Positions 8,510-17,055 of a stretch of DNA of 64,000 bases are shown piece after piece. The stretch covers positions 1 through 64,000 of the forward strand of contig CAJTPK010000018.1 of assembly GCA_910578075.1 (NCBI GenBank). Reading direction: 5' to 3'. The notes beneath the pieces were generated by a model. It was not told the origin of the DNA. It made no database searches and saw only the letters and a list, made by a program, of their open reading frames with translations. The stretch's first letter is position 1. The number at the start of each line of letters is the position of its first letter. The stretch is from an uncultured Muribaculaceae bacterium (GTDB taxonomy: Bacteria > Bacteroidota > Bacteroidia > Bacteroidales > Muribaculaceae). A program made the translations under genes and the position numbers.

Positions 8510-10035
8510 TTCTCCGGCACAGGAATTGATGCAACTGCCTTGCGGATACGCGCCACAACCTCTGCCTTCGGCATAAGTTCGGTTATATCAAACATATGCG
8601 GACCGCGGCATGCGCCTACCACTGCAAGACGGAATGCATTCATCACGTTTCCGAGATGATAACCCTTGGAAGCTATCCAGTCGAGCACTATCTTTTCGGC
8701 ATTAGCCGAAGTCATATCCTCTATACCTTCGAGCACACCGATAAGCTCCTCCATGATGCGGGGCGTATCGGCGCTCCAGCGTTTTCTAACATCCTTTTCT
8801 GCATATGCCTCAGGAGCCATAAAGAAGAAATCAGCCTGATCCCAAAGATCGGGCACCAGATTGGCGCGGCTCTTAACCATACCGAGAGCTTTGGCTATAT
8901 ATTCGGGAGTGAAACCGCTGATTCCCTTCTCTTCAAGGATAGGCATGAAAAGGCGCGCAAGCTCCTCGTCAGGCTTACGCATGAGGTATTCATGATTGAA
9001 CCAGATACCCTTCTGATAGTCGAATTTAGCACCGGCTTTGGAGCAATGCGAGAATGAGAACTTCTTAATAAGCTCATCCATATCCATCAACTCGGAGTCA
9101 TCACCGGGATTCCAGCCAAGAAGCGCGAGGAAGTTGACCACCGCCTCGGGAAGATAACCTTTCTCGCGATAACCTGAAGAGATCTCGCCTGATTTCGGAT
9201 CATGCCACTCGAGGGGGAATACCGGGAAACCGAGTTTATCTCCATCGCGCTTGGAAAGCTTGCCATTGCCGACTGGTTTAAGGAGCAGCGGCAGATGCAC
9301 AAACTGAGGCATGGTGTCGCTCCAACCGAACGCTTCATACAGAAGCACATGCAGAGGAGCTGAGGGGAGCCATTCCTCACCGCGGATCACATGGCTGACC
9401 TCCATAAGATGGTCGTCAACAATATTGGCGAGATGGTATGTAGGGAGATCGTCAGCACTCTTATAAAGCACCTTGTCATCAAGGATTGATGAATTAACCG
9501 TCACCTCTCCGCGGATAAGGTCGTTGACCTTCACCTCCATGTCGGGTTCTATTTTAAAACGAACCACATACTGCGCACCGCCATCCACGAGTGCCTTCAC
9601 CTCCTCGGCGGGCATGGACAGGGAGTTGCGCATGGATCCACGGGTAGAAGCATCGTATTGGAAATTCGGAGTTGCCGCGCGGGCTGCCTCCAGCTCCTCG
9701 GGAGTGTCGAAAGCTATGTAAGCCTTGCCGTTGTCAAGTAGGATCTTCACATATTCGCGGTAGATGTCGCGGCGCTCGCTCTGTTTGTAGGGACCGTAAG
9801 CGCCACCCTCACGCACACCCTCGTCGATGCCAATGCCCAGCCATGCGAGGGATTCGTTGATATATTCCTCCGCACCTGGCACGAACCGGCGTGAATCAGT
9901 ATCTTCTATACGGAGAATCATTTCGCCACCATTTGCGCGGGCGAACAGATAGTTATATAATGCTGTACGGACTCCACCGATATGAAGGGGGCCCGTGGGT
10001 GAGGGAGCAAAACGAACTCTTACCTTACGTTCCAT
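8506..10035 (-). CDS. gltX: glutamyl-tRNA synthetase
   Basis: 509 residues. A class I synthetase charging tRNA-Glu in the cytoplasm. The HIGH-like motif is PTGPLHIGG near residue 15, the RIEDTDSRRF block follows, and the KMSKS-like motif KLSKRDG is near residue 262. Length and order are normal for a discriminating bacterial GltX. It is first in a tightly packed minus-strand group with waaA and the GH51 gene. Confidence 0.97.
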   Translation of the reverse strand: MERKVRVRFAPSPTGPLHIGGVRTALYNYLFARANGGEMILRIEDTDSRRFVPGAEEYINESLAWLGIGIDEGVREGGAYGPYKQSERRDIYREYVKILLDNGKAYIAFDTPEELEAARAATPNFQYDASTRGSMRNSLSMPAEEVKALVDGGAQYVVRFKIEPDMEVKVNDLIRGEVTVNSSILDDKVLYKSADDLPTYHLANIVDDHLMEVSHVIRGEEWLPSAPLHVLLYEAFGWSDTMPQFVHLPLLLKPVGNGKLSKRDGDKLGFPVFPLEWHDPKSGEISSGYREKGYLPEAVVNFLALLGWNPGDDSELMDMDELIKKFSFSHCSKAGAKFDYQKGIWFNHEYLMRKPDEELARLFMPILEEKGISGFTPEYIAKALGMVKSRANLVPDLWDQADFFFMAPEAYAEKDVRKRWSADTPRIMEELIGVLEGIEDMTSANAEKIVLDWIASKGYHLGNVMNAFRLAVVGACRGPHMFDITELMPKAEVVARIRKAVASIPVPEK

Positions 10036-10071
10036 AATATTTTAGTTCTTATAAGATAACTATAAAAGAGA

Positions 10072-10103
10072 GCAGTTGATACGCAACAGTGCGTATCAAC
10101 TGC
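10072..10103 (-). terminator. terminator after the DUF3256 gene
   Basis: GCAGTTGATACGC and its exact complement form a 13-bp stem with a 6-nt loop. On the minus strand it is followed by TCTCTTTT, so it probably ends the helicase-DUF3256 transcript before gltX. Confidence 0.7.
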
Positions 10104-10121
10104 AAAATTAATCTATTTCAG

Positions 10122-10787
10122 TTACTTCTCCAAATTGAATTTGGAGCCGTTCCATGTGTAATGCAACTTCGGACGAAGATATTGCTTTATGCGTGCGTAA
10201 TCATCAGCACTCATGAACTGACCGACGGTAAGCTGCGCACTCATTCCTGAGCCACCCGCTTCCGGTTCGTAAAGCACCGTCGGGAATGGCACAAGCCGTG
10301 CCACCAACTCTTTCACCGCCTTGTCGGGATAATCAAAGAAATCATCGAGAGTGGCGAGCTTCATGAATTTCTTACGGTCAATCTCCTGATATGATGAATC
10401 ATAAAAGCGAAGATCCGTGTCATATGCCTGATCCTTGTCTCCGATTGTATATGCGGTGAGTATCACATCTCCTTTTTTACCGGGGAGCACCTTCACGCCT
10501 AATGTTGTGACAGGGGTAAGCACCACCTTGAGATAATCGGGAGTGACTGTATCGAGATATGACAACCCCTCCATTGCATTGGGAATTTTCGCAATGCTGT
10601 CAGCGGCATAGTAATCAAGCATATCAAGCCTGCGCGACCGATCAACAAGATCGAGCACCGAGATAGGCAGGTCGGCAAACACGCGTGACGCGGTAAGTGT
10701 GTCGGCCACCTCCCCCTTCCGTGCTCCGTAGAGGATCTGCGGCAGAAGCGATATCGCTATCATCAGAACAAAACAGATTCTCTTCAT
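10122..10787 (-). CDS. DUF3256 family exported protein
   Basis: 221 residues with a signal peptide (MKRICFVLMIAISLLPQILYGA), so periplasmic or surface-exposed. The pattern of short beta strands and the DSLAxIPN/DFFDYPD-type segments fit DUF3256, a Bacteroidota-restricted family of unknown function. It starts 9 nt after the DEAD-box helicase gene on the same strand and ends at a strong hairpin terminator. No catalytic motif is visible. Confidence 0.75.
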   Translation of the reverse strand: MKRICFVLMIAISLLPQILYGARKGEVADTLTASRVFADLPISVLDLVDRSRRLDMLDYYAADSIAKIPNAMEGLSYLDTVTPDYLKVVLTPVTTLGVKVLPGKKGDVILTAYTIGDKDQAYDTDLRFYDSSYQEIDRKKFMKLATLDDFFDYPDKAVKELVARLVPFPTVLYEPEAGGSGMSAQLTVGQFMSADDYARIKQYLRPKLHYTWNGSKFNLEK

Positions 10788-10796
10788 AATTCCCGA

Positions 10797-12830
10797 TTAT
10801 TTCATGAAAATATCATAATTCCCGTTATATTTGGGCTTTGATGATTTCTCTTTCTTCTCCTTTTTTTCTTTTTTATCTTTTTTCCCTTTATTCAGCTTCG
10901 AAGATGCAAAATCGAGTGCGAAATCATCCAGATCTCCATATTTCTTGCTCTTCTTTGGCTTAGATTCTTTCTTATCCCTATCCTCTTTACGCTTTTTATC
11001 CTTGAAAGGTTTACGGGAGCCACGATCTTCAGCGTAACGGGAAGATTTTTTTCCTTTGGAACCTTTTCGGCTTTCCGAGGAGTAATCCTTATCGCTTGCG
11101 ATCTCCGCGTGGATCTTATCACCGAAGAATTCGGCATGTTTCAAGGCATCAAGCACACGATGCGCATCCTCCTTGCGGACATCGAAAAGGGTATAGGCGG
11201 GAAGAAGATCGATACGTCCTATCACAGGCTTGGCTCCGTTGACATTCCTGTTGACCAGCTCCATCAGGTTCCCCGGGAAGAATCCGTTTGATTTCCCGAC
11301 ATTCACCATCAGACGTTCATATCCGGGCTCTGCCTCACGACGGTCTTTATTTTTCTTCTCGCGGGGTTCAGATTCCTTACGCCCCTTTTTGCCTTTGTCT
11401 GATTCGTTAAGGTCGATATCCGGCATATTCTGATAATATGCGAGGAGGCGGTTGAATTCAAGAGATAGAACTCTCTTAAGCAGGTCTTCCTGCGACAGCC
11501 ATTCGAGCTTCTTTCTCACGCCCTGGATATATTTGCCGATCTCGCTTTCGTTTACCTCAACCCGCTCAAGACGGTCAGCAAGATTATAAAGCTGCTTCTC
11601 TATGATATGCTCGGGAGTCGGGACCTTGCGGTATTCAAACTCCTTGCCTATCTTATTCTCGATCAGTTTGATCTTATGCTTCTCACGGGAGTGGATTATG
11701 GCAATGGATACCCCTGTCTTGTTGGCGCGTCCGGTTCGTCCGCTGCGGTGGGTATATACAGCCACATCATCCGGCAATCCAAAATTTATCACATGTGTCA
11801 GATCATCCACGTCAAGACCGCGGGCGGCGACATCCGTGGCTATCAGCAGCTGAGTCACATGATCGCGGAATTTTTTCATAGCCAGGTCTCGTTGAGCCTG
11901 CGAAAGATCGCCATGCAGACAGTCAGCGTTATATCCATCGGCTATCAATTTATCGGCAATCTCCTGCGTCTCTTTTTTTGTGCGGCAGAATACGATACCG
12001 TAAATATTCGGGCTATTGTCGACAACGCGTTTAAGCGCGAGATATTTATCGTGAGCCTTGACCATGTAATAGATATGGCGGACATTCTTGGCACCCTCAT
12101 TGCGGTTACCTGCCACGAACTCCACAGGATCGCGCATGTATTTGCGTGCTATCTGAGCAATCTCCTTCGGCATAGTGGCGGAGAACATCAGCATCTTGCG
12201 GTCATCGGGCACATGTGAGAGTATCTCGTCGATATCATCAAGGAAGCCCATGTTGAGCATTTCATCGGCTTCGTCCAGAATGACTGTGTGCACATTCTCA
12301 AGCTTCACCACCCCCCTCTTTATAAGGTCGATGAGACGTCCGGGGGTAGCCACAATCACCTGCACGCCATTGCGCAGCGAACGGATCTGGCTCTCAATGC
12401 TCGAACCTCCATATACGGGTATTATCTTGATTGCATCCTCATATTTCGAAAAATCCGCCAGATCGCCGGCGATCTGCAGACAAAGCTCACGTGTCGGAGC
12501 AATGATGAGAGCCTGAGGCACTCTCTCGGAAATGGCAATACGCTGAAGCACCGGCAAACCGAAAGCCGCGGTCTTGCCAGTACCGGTCTGCGCCAGACCG
12601 ACAACATCACCCTCTTTCTCCAGAAGGTGTGGAATCACCATCTCCTGGATGGGCATTGGATGAACAAAACCCATCTCCTCTATTCCACGGAGAAACTTCT
12701 CGGCAACGCCAAGTTCCGCGAATGTTTTCAACTCAGGAGTCTCCTCCGTAACTATCTCTTCAGCTTCAGGAAGCATCACGCTTTCAGGCAATATTCCCTC
12801 AAGCTCATTTTGGTCTATATTATCATTCAT
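10797..12830 (-). CDS. deaD: DEAD-box RNA helicase (DeaD/CsdA type) with DbpA-like RNA-binding domain
   Basis: About 677 residues. An ATP-dependent RNA helicase for ribosome assembly or RNA turnover. Visible motifs are the Q motif before AQTGTGKT (Walker A), PTRELCLQ, TPGR, DEAD in ILDEADEML, SAT, and HRSGRTGR. A DbpA-type RNA-binding fold lies at about 500-580, then a very Lys/Arg/Ser-rich tail of about 100 residues to the end. The ATG at 12830 is preferred: the upstream ATG at 12845 overlaps the predicted -7 box. The gene is divergent from the C69 peptidase. Confidence 0.93.
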   Translation of the reverse strand: MNDNIDQNELEGILPESVMLPEAEEIVTEETPELKTFAELGVAEKFLRGIEEMGFVHPMPIQEMVIPHLLEKEGDVVGLAQTGTGKTAAFGLPVLQRIAISERVPQALIIAPTRELCLQIAGDLADFSKYEDAIKIIPVYGGSSIESQIRSLRNGVQVIVATPGRLIDLIKRGVVKLENVHTVILDEADEMLNMGFLDDIDEILSHVPDDRKMLMFSATMPKEIAQIARKYMRDPVEFVAGNRNEGAKNVRHIYYMVKAHDKYLALKRVVDNSPNIYGIVFCRTKKETQEIADKLIADGYNADCLHGDLSQAQRDLAMKKFRDHVTQLLIATDVAARGLDVDDLTHVINFGLPDDVAVYTHRSGRTGRANKTGVSIAIIHSREKHKIKLIENKIGKEFEYRKVPTPEHIIEKQLYNLADRLERVEVNESEIGKYIQGVRKKLEWLSQEDLLKRVLSLEFNRLLAYYQNMPDIDLNESDKGKKGRKESEPREKKNKDRREAEPGYERLMVNVGKSNGFFPGNLMELVNRNVNGAKPVIGRIDLLPAYTLFDVRKEDAHRVLDALKHAEFFGDKIHAEIASDKDYSSESRKGSKGKKSSRYAEDRGSRKPFKDKKRKEDRDKKESKPKKSKKYGDLDDFALDFASSKLNKGKKDKKEKKEKKEKSSKPKYNGNYDIFMK

Positions 12831-12842
12831 AATTTCTATCTG

Positions 12843-12870
12843 CAAATTTACGATTTATTTCTTATATTTG
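12843..12870. promoter_or_regulatory. divergent -7 boxes of deaD and the C69 peptidase
   Basis: Minus strand: TAAATTTG at 12850-12843, 12 nt before the deaD ATG. Plus strand: TATATTTG at 12863-12870, before the peptidase gene. The boxes are 12 bp apart, so the two promoters overlap and may compete. Confidence 0.6.
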
Positions 12871-12930
12871 CAGTTAAATACTAATTTAAATACAAATAAG
12901 TTTGATTTTCTTATTATTAAACATACATCT

Positions 12931-14574
12931 ATGAAACTAAGTTTTCTACTTCCTCTTGCAGGAATGGTAATCGCCGCCGGAAATTTCAACGCCGAGGCTT
13001 GCACCAACCTGATTGCCGCTAAAGGCGCCACAACCGATGGGTCGGTAATGGTGACATACGCCGCCGATTCCCATAATCTTTACGGTATGCTGACGCATAC
13101 TCCTGCCGCCCGCCATCAGAAGGGTGCGATGCGGAAAGTGGTGGAATGGGACACCGGCAAGCCTCTCGGTGAGATCCCCCAGCCCGCCGAGACTTATAAT
13201 GTGGTCGGTAACATGAATGAGCATCAGCTCGCAATCGGAGAGTCGACATGGGGAGGACACAAGGAACTTGTGGACACCACAGGAAATTCCATTATTGATT
13301 ACGGATCGCTTATACAGATAGCTCTTGAACGCTGCAAGACAGCTCGTGAGGCTGTTGATTTCATGGGTGATATCGTGAATAAATATGGCTACGCGTCAAG
13401 TGGAGAATCCTTCTCTATCGCCGATAAAAATGAAGTGTGGGTGATGGAGATGATAGGCAAAGGAGCTGAGAAGGGAGCTGTCTGGATAGCTGTGCGCATT
13501 CCGGATAATGCCATCTCCGGCCACGCCAATGAGCCCCGCATACGCAAGGTCAATATGAAAGACAAAGAGAATGTAAAATATTCCAAGGATGTGATCTCAT
13601 TTGCGCGCAAACGCGGATATTTCAATGGCAAAGATGAGGATTTCTCTTTTGCCGACGCATATGAGAACCACACTGCCGACACCCGCCGCGGTTGCGATGC
13701 CAGGGTATGGAGCTATTTCCGCCGCTTCGCTCCGGAAACCGACAAATATTACGCATGGTGTGCAGGGGAGAGCGATGAGCCAATGCCTCTTTATGTAATT
13801 CCGGAGAAGAAAGTGAGCCTTAAGGATATGGAATGGAGCATGCGTGACCATTACGAGGGCACTCCCTTTGAGATGACTTCCGACATAGGCGCCGGCCCGA
13901 ATCATGTGCCTTACCGCTGGCGTCCGATGGATTATGAGGTTGACGGCAAGACATATTGCATGGAGCGTGCCATCGCCACACAACAGACCGGATGGAGTTT
14001 CGTGAGCCAGAGCCGCGATTGGCTACCGGATGCAGTTGGCGGCATACTCTGGTTCGGCACCGATGACACCAACACCTCCGTATACATGCCTTTCTACTGC
14101 GGCATGACAGAAATCCCCAAGGAGCTGGAGCACGGTGACATCAACACATTCTCCATGGATTCAAACTTCTGGATGACCAACTGGGTAGCGAATCAGGCAT
14201 ACAACCGCTATGACCTCATGATTCCGGATATAAGGAAAGTGCAGAACCGCCTTGAAGATAAATTCCGCGACTCCCGCGAAGCCAAAGACAAAGAGCTGAC
14301 AGCAATAGTGAAAAATGGAGACATGGATGCATACCGCAAGGCAGTGAATACAGAAGGCGCAGCCGTTGCAAAAGAAGCCACCGATGACTACCGCAACCTC
14401 GCGCAATATCTGCTGGTGAAATTCATGGACGGCAACATGAAGAAGACTGACGAGCAAGGCAATTTCATCAAAAGCGAATATGGACTCCCCGTCTATCCCT
14501 CCTTCCCCGGCTATGACAAAAAATATTACGAAAATATCGTTAAAGAGACCGGCGACCACTTCCTGATAAAATAA
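12931..14574 (+). CDS. C69 family dipeptidase
   Basis: About 547 residues. An N-terminal nucleophile hydrolase of family C69 (PepD/secernin type) that cleaves dipeptides. A signal peptide ends at ...FNAEA, exposing the catalytic Cys of CTNLIAAKGAT, so the enzyme is probably periplasmic and self-processing. Conserved blocks include NEHQLAIGEST, the YGYASSGESFSIAD region, and RGCDARVW. The ATG at 12931 is chosen because it begins the signal peptide; the upstream frame covers the promoter. The transcript runs towards the RAYT locus and has no clear terminator before it. Confidence 0.9.
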   Translation: MKLSFLLPLAGMVIAAGNFNAEACTNLIAAKGATTDGSVMVTYAADSHNLYGMLTHTPAARHQKGAMRKVVEWDTGKPLGEIPQPAETYNVVGNMNEHQLAIGESTWGGHKELVDTTGNSIIDYGSLIQIALERCKTAREAVDFMGDIVNKYGYASSGESFSIADKNEVWVMEMIGKGAEKGAVWIAVRIPDNAISGHANEPRIRKVNMKDKENVKYSKDVISFARKRGYFNGKDEDFSFADAYENHTADTRRGCDARVWSYFRRFAPETDKYYAWCAGESDEPMPLYVIPEKKVSLKDMEWSMRDHYEGTPFEMTSDIGAGPNHVPYRWRPMDYEVDGKTYCMERAIATQQTGWSFVSQSRDWLPDAVGGILWFGTDDTNTSVYMPFYCGMTEIPKELEHGDINTFSMDSNFWMTNWVANQAYNRYDLMIPDIRKVQNRLEDKFRDSREAKDKELTAIVKNGDMDAYRKAVNTEGAAVAKEATDDYRNLAQYLLVKFMDGNMKKTDEQGNFIKSEYGLPVYPSFPGYDKKYYENIVKETGDHFLIK

Positions 14575-14597
14575 TCGCCTCAAAAAGCGCGATATAC

Positions 14598-14648
14598 TCG
14601 GCCTCTCTCCTCTTCTCCTCTCTCCTCTTTTTTCATTTTTCTCTCTTC
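14598..14648. other. polypyrimidine tract
   Basis: A run of about 50 nt made almost only of C and T (CTCTCTCCTCTTCTCC type) lies between the peptidase gene and the left REP element. It has no coding potential. It may be a slippage tract. Confidence 0.5.
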
Positions 14649-14680
14649 GCAATTTCAATTTCATCCCGAATTCTATTGCC

Positions 14681-14840
14681 GCACTCCCTCCCTGCGGTCG
14701 GGACACCCGACAGCTTCGCCGGTACCTCCGCTTTCAGCCGGAGAGAAGCCGAATCCACTTTGCTTTTAGCCGGAAGGCTCCAAAATCTATTTGCTTTCAG
14801 CCGAAGGTTGTCGGGTGTCCCGACCGAAGGGAGGGAGTGC
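14681..14840. repeat. left REP-type inverted repeat of the RAYT locus
   Basis: Two 32-nt arms (14681-14712 and 14809-14840) are reverse complements with one mismatch. Each contains CACTCCCTCC, CGGTCGGGACACCCGACA. The 96-bp interior holds two to three imperfect units built on GCTTTCAGCCGGA. A partial fifth arm (GCAGGGAGGGAGAGCG) follows at about 14844-14861. The element ends 78 nt before the RAYT gene. The same arms recur beyond the gene at 16004-16215. Confidence 0.85.
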
Positions 14841-14918
14841 AGATGCAGGGAGGGAGAGCGAAATTGAATAATGCCAGCGTAAATTTTCCCTATAATAAAT
14901 ATTTAAATCCCGAAGATT

Positions 14919-15905
14919 ATGGCCATCAATAGAAAATTAGCTGCATCAGATCCTGATGGCAATCCTTATGATTATTGGAGAGCCAAGAATCCCAATTATT
15001 GGAGAAGGGCGGAATGGCATGATTATTCTTCCCGAAGCATATACATGATCACGATAGTCAAATCTTTCGGGATGCCGAATTTCTCAAGGATTATTGCTCC
15101 TGATGGAAATCCGGATAAGGCATATACAGACCTCTCCACGATAGGATGCCTTATAAATACGGAAATACATAATCTCGGGCTGAAATCCAAGGCGGTAGAT
15201 ATTACAGCATACGTAATAATGCCGGATCATGTGCATGCGATTATATTCGTGAAGGAAGCCGGAGTGACGAAACTTTCGAATATCATCTCGACCCTCAAGG
15301 GCGCATGCTCCTCCGCCTGGCAGCGGCACTCTGGCAATGACGAGTTGGAGCCGGTGTTTCTAAGTGGTTATCATGACCGCATCCTACGGAAAGAAGGGCA
15401 ATATGCCGTGATGAAGAAATATGTCAGAGACAATCCGCGAAGGCTGTATATAAAAAGACATCACAGGGAATATTTCTCAAAAATAAATAAAATAGAAATC
15501 GGAGGAAAATGCTATTCCGCATATGGAAATTATTTTCTCCTCAATTCTCCATTTAAAGAGGCTGTGAAAATCAGCCGCAAATATTCCGAGGAGACCAAGG
15601 CAAAGCTTCAGGCAACATGGCTTGACAATGCCTCCCGGGGAGGCGTGTTGGTTTCTCCATTTATTCATCCGGAAGAGAAAGCGGCATTAAAGGCAGGAGC
15701 TGATGCGGGAGGGTTGATTATCAGGATAGTGGAGAAGGGATTCCCTGAGCGATATAAACCTTCAGGCATATATTTTGATCTCTGCTCCCAAGGCAGGCTC
15801 CTGGAGATTGCAATAGATGATTATTACACCGGCAAGACACAGAACCTCCGCGAGAAAGCTCTGCGCATGAATGCCCTCGCCGCCTCCATCGCTTCGGAGA
15901 TTTGA
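14919..15905 (+). CDS. REP-associated tyrosine transposase (RAYT, Y1/HUH) with extra C-terminal domain
   Basis: 328 residues. Residues 35-190 are an IS200-like Y1 fold: the HUH motif is in MPDHVHAII (His104, His106), and the KKYVRDNPRR segment carries the likely catalytic Tyr168. Proteins of this group nick and join single-stranded REP hairpins. The first 30 residues and the last 130 are additional. The C-terminal part, with RGGVLVSPFIHPEE, then KPSGIYFDLCSQGRLLEIA, resembles a Rossmann-type DprA/SLOG-like fold; this is inference from pattern. The gene is bracketed by inverted REP elements at 14681-14840 and 16004-16215, as expected of a REPtron. Codon use resembles neighbouring genes. It is probably domesticated, not an active IS. 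Confidence 0.88.
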   Translation: MAINRKLAASDPDGNPYDYWRAKNPNYWRRAEWHDYSSRSIYMITIVKSFGMPNFSRIIAPDGNPDKAYTDLSTIGCLINTEIHNLGLKSKAVDITAYVIMPDHVHAIIFVKEAGVTKLSNIISTLKGACSSAWQRHSGNDELEPVFLSGYHDRILRKEGQYAVMKKYVRDNPRRLYIKRHHREYFSKINKIEIGGKCYSAYGNYFLLNSPFKEAVKISRKYSEETKAKLQATWLDNASRGGVLVSPFIHPEEKAALKAGADAGGLIIRIVEKGFPERYKPSGIYFDLCSQGRLLEIAIDDYYTGKTQNLREKALRMNALAASIASEI

Positions 15906-15929
15906 CAGCCTCACCTTGCCTTCCACACA

Positions 15930-16003
15930 TCCGAAATCTATTGCTGATTCGAAATCCATTCCGATTCGATATCTATCGCCGATTCGCAATCTATCGCCGA
16001 TTC
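15930..16003. repeat. about four 18-bp tandem repeats
   Basis: Degenerate units of the form CGAAATCTATCGCCGATT follow one another directly up to the first arm of the right REP element. A single related copy (CCGAATTCTATTGCC) sits just before the left element at about 14667, so the unit belongs to the REP family's flank. Confidence 0.65.
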
Positions 16004-16215
16004 GCACTCCCTCCCTGCGGTCGGGACACCCGACAGCTTCGCCTGCCTTCTCCGCCTTTTGCCGGAGAGCGGGGATTCGCCTGCCTCTCCGACTTTTGCT
16101 GGAGAGCGAGAATTCACCTGCCATATTTTCTTATAGGCGAGGGCTCATAATGCTTCGCTGATCTTCCTGCAATAGCCGGAGGTTGTCGGGTGTCCTGACC
16201 GCAGGGAGGGAGTGC
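16004..16215. repeat. right REP-type inverted repeat of the RAYT locus
   Basis: Arms at 16004-16035 and 16184-16215 are 32-nt reverse complements with one mismatch, and are nearly identical to the arms at 14681 and 14809. The interior carries imperfect repeats of about 36 bp containing CTCCG-CTTTTGC-GGAGAGCG. The whole can fold into a very long hairpin. It begins 98 nt after the RAYT stop. Confidence 0.85.
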
Positions 16216-16229
16216 GAATGAGCAAACTC

Positions 16230-16277
16230 CGAAAAAATCCGGGAAGCAGCATCAATGCCGCTTCCCGGATTTTTTGA
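16230..16277. terminator. bidirectional terminator
   Basis: AATCCGGGAAGC and GCTTCCCGGATT pair around a short loop and are flanked by A and T runs on the two sides. It separates the RAYT locus from the convergent lipoprotein gene. Confidence 0.85.
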
Positions 16278-16378
16278 GCTATTTTCTTAATCTATATAAT
16301 TCTATCAATTGATTTCTATTTCTATCAATCCAATTGATTTCTAATATATTTATTTCAATAGATATCTCCCGGAAGATA

Positions 16379-16930
16379 TTATTTCAGGAGATCTTTCACT
16401 TTGTCGGCGCCTTTCTGAGCGGCATCAGATACTTTCTCTTTTCCTTTCTCGACAGCTTCGGTAGTCTTCTGCTTTGTGGCATCAACTACGGCCGCGCCTT
16501 TCTCTTTCGCTGCATTCACAGCTGCCGCGCCTTTACTCTTTACGCTATCGGTGAGCTCCTTGCCTTTATCTGCAGCAACACCGGCAACACTATCCACTGC
16601 CTCCTTGGCATCAGCAACCTCTTCTTTTGCTTTATTTTTCAATTCCTCGAAGTATGTGCTCATCGCGGGATCTTTCTGCTCTACGACAGGAACAATCTTA
16701 TTCAGATATGCTTCCGCCTCTGCGCCTTTGCCTTCTGCCTCGAGTTTCTGGGCATAGGTCTGAGCCTCTACAAGATATATCTTCAGGCTATCAGGATCCG
16801 TGCAATTCTCGATCTTTGCTTTCAAAGCCTCTCCTTCATCAGCTGCCTCTCTTGTGGCTTTTGAGCCGCAGGATGTAAGGGAACCGATTGCCATGGCAGC
16901 AACTGCCAATGTTACAAATAATTTTTTCAT
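16379..16930 (-). CDS. small lipoprotein with LEA/apolipoprotein-like amphipathic repeats
   Basis: 183 residues. The signal peptide ends in a lipobox (GSLTSC, Cys21), so it is a lipid-anchored envelope protein. The rest is almost wholly helical. From about 105 on it shows Ala/Lys/Asp/Glu-rich imperfect 11-residue-like repeats (for example KEKGAAVVDATKQKT, KEKVSDAAQKGADKV) as in LEA and apolipoprotein-type proteins. Such sequences often bind membranes or protect proteins under stress; here that is inference. Orthologous lipoproteins are common in Bacteroidales but have no assigned function. The gene converges with the RAYT locus and is separated from it by a bidirectional terminator. Confidence 0.8.
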   Translation of the reverse strand: MKKLFVTLAVAAMAIGSLTSCGSKATREAADEGEALKAKIENCTDPDSLKIYLVEAQTYAQKLEAEGKGAEAEAYLNKIVPVVEQKDPAMSTYFEELKNKAKEEVADAKEAVDSVAGVAADKGKELTDSVKSKGAAAVNAAKEKGAAVVDATKQKTTEAVEKGKEKVSDAAQKGADKVKDLLK

Positions 16931-16993
16931 AATTTTATTCTTTTCAGTTTATACTTTCAAACATATAACAATCCGGTTTAACATCTGTTCACT

Positions 16994-17043
16994 TTTAGAA
17001 CCTGTTAAATTTATTTTCGGAATAAATTCAAACAGATTCTTAG
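16994..17043. repeat. 50-bp palindrome related to the MITE at 21059
   Basis: The left arm TTAGAACCTGTTAAATTTAT and a right arm that is its imperfect reverse complement enclose a TTCGG loop. The arms match the terminal inverted repeats of the 191-bp element at 21059-21249, as if its two ends had been joined with the middle deleted. It lies between the broken acyl-CoA synthetase and the lipoprotein gene. Confidence 0.75.
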
Positions 17044-17055
17044 GCTTTATGCGGG

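Noticed and set aside
14681..16215. Composite transposon bounded by two ISs
   Set aside because: The flanking elements carry no transposase of their own and no target duplication was seen. A RAYT with REP elements explains the layout better.
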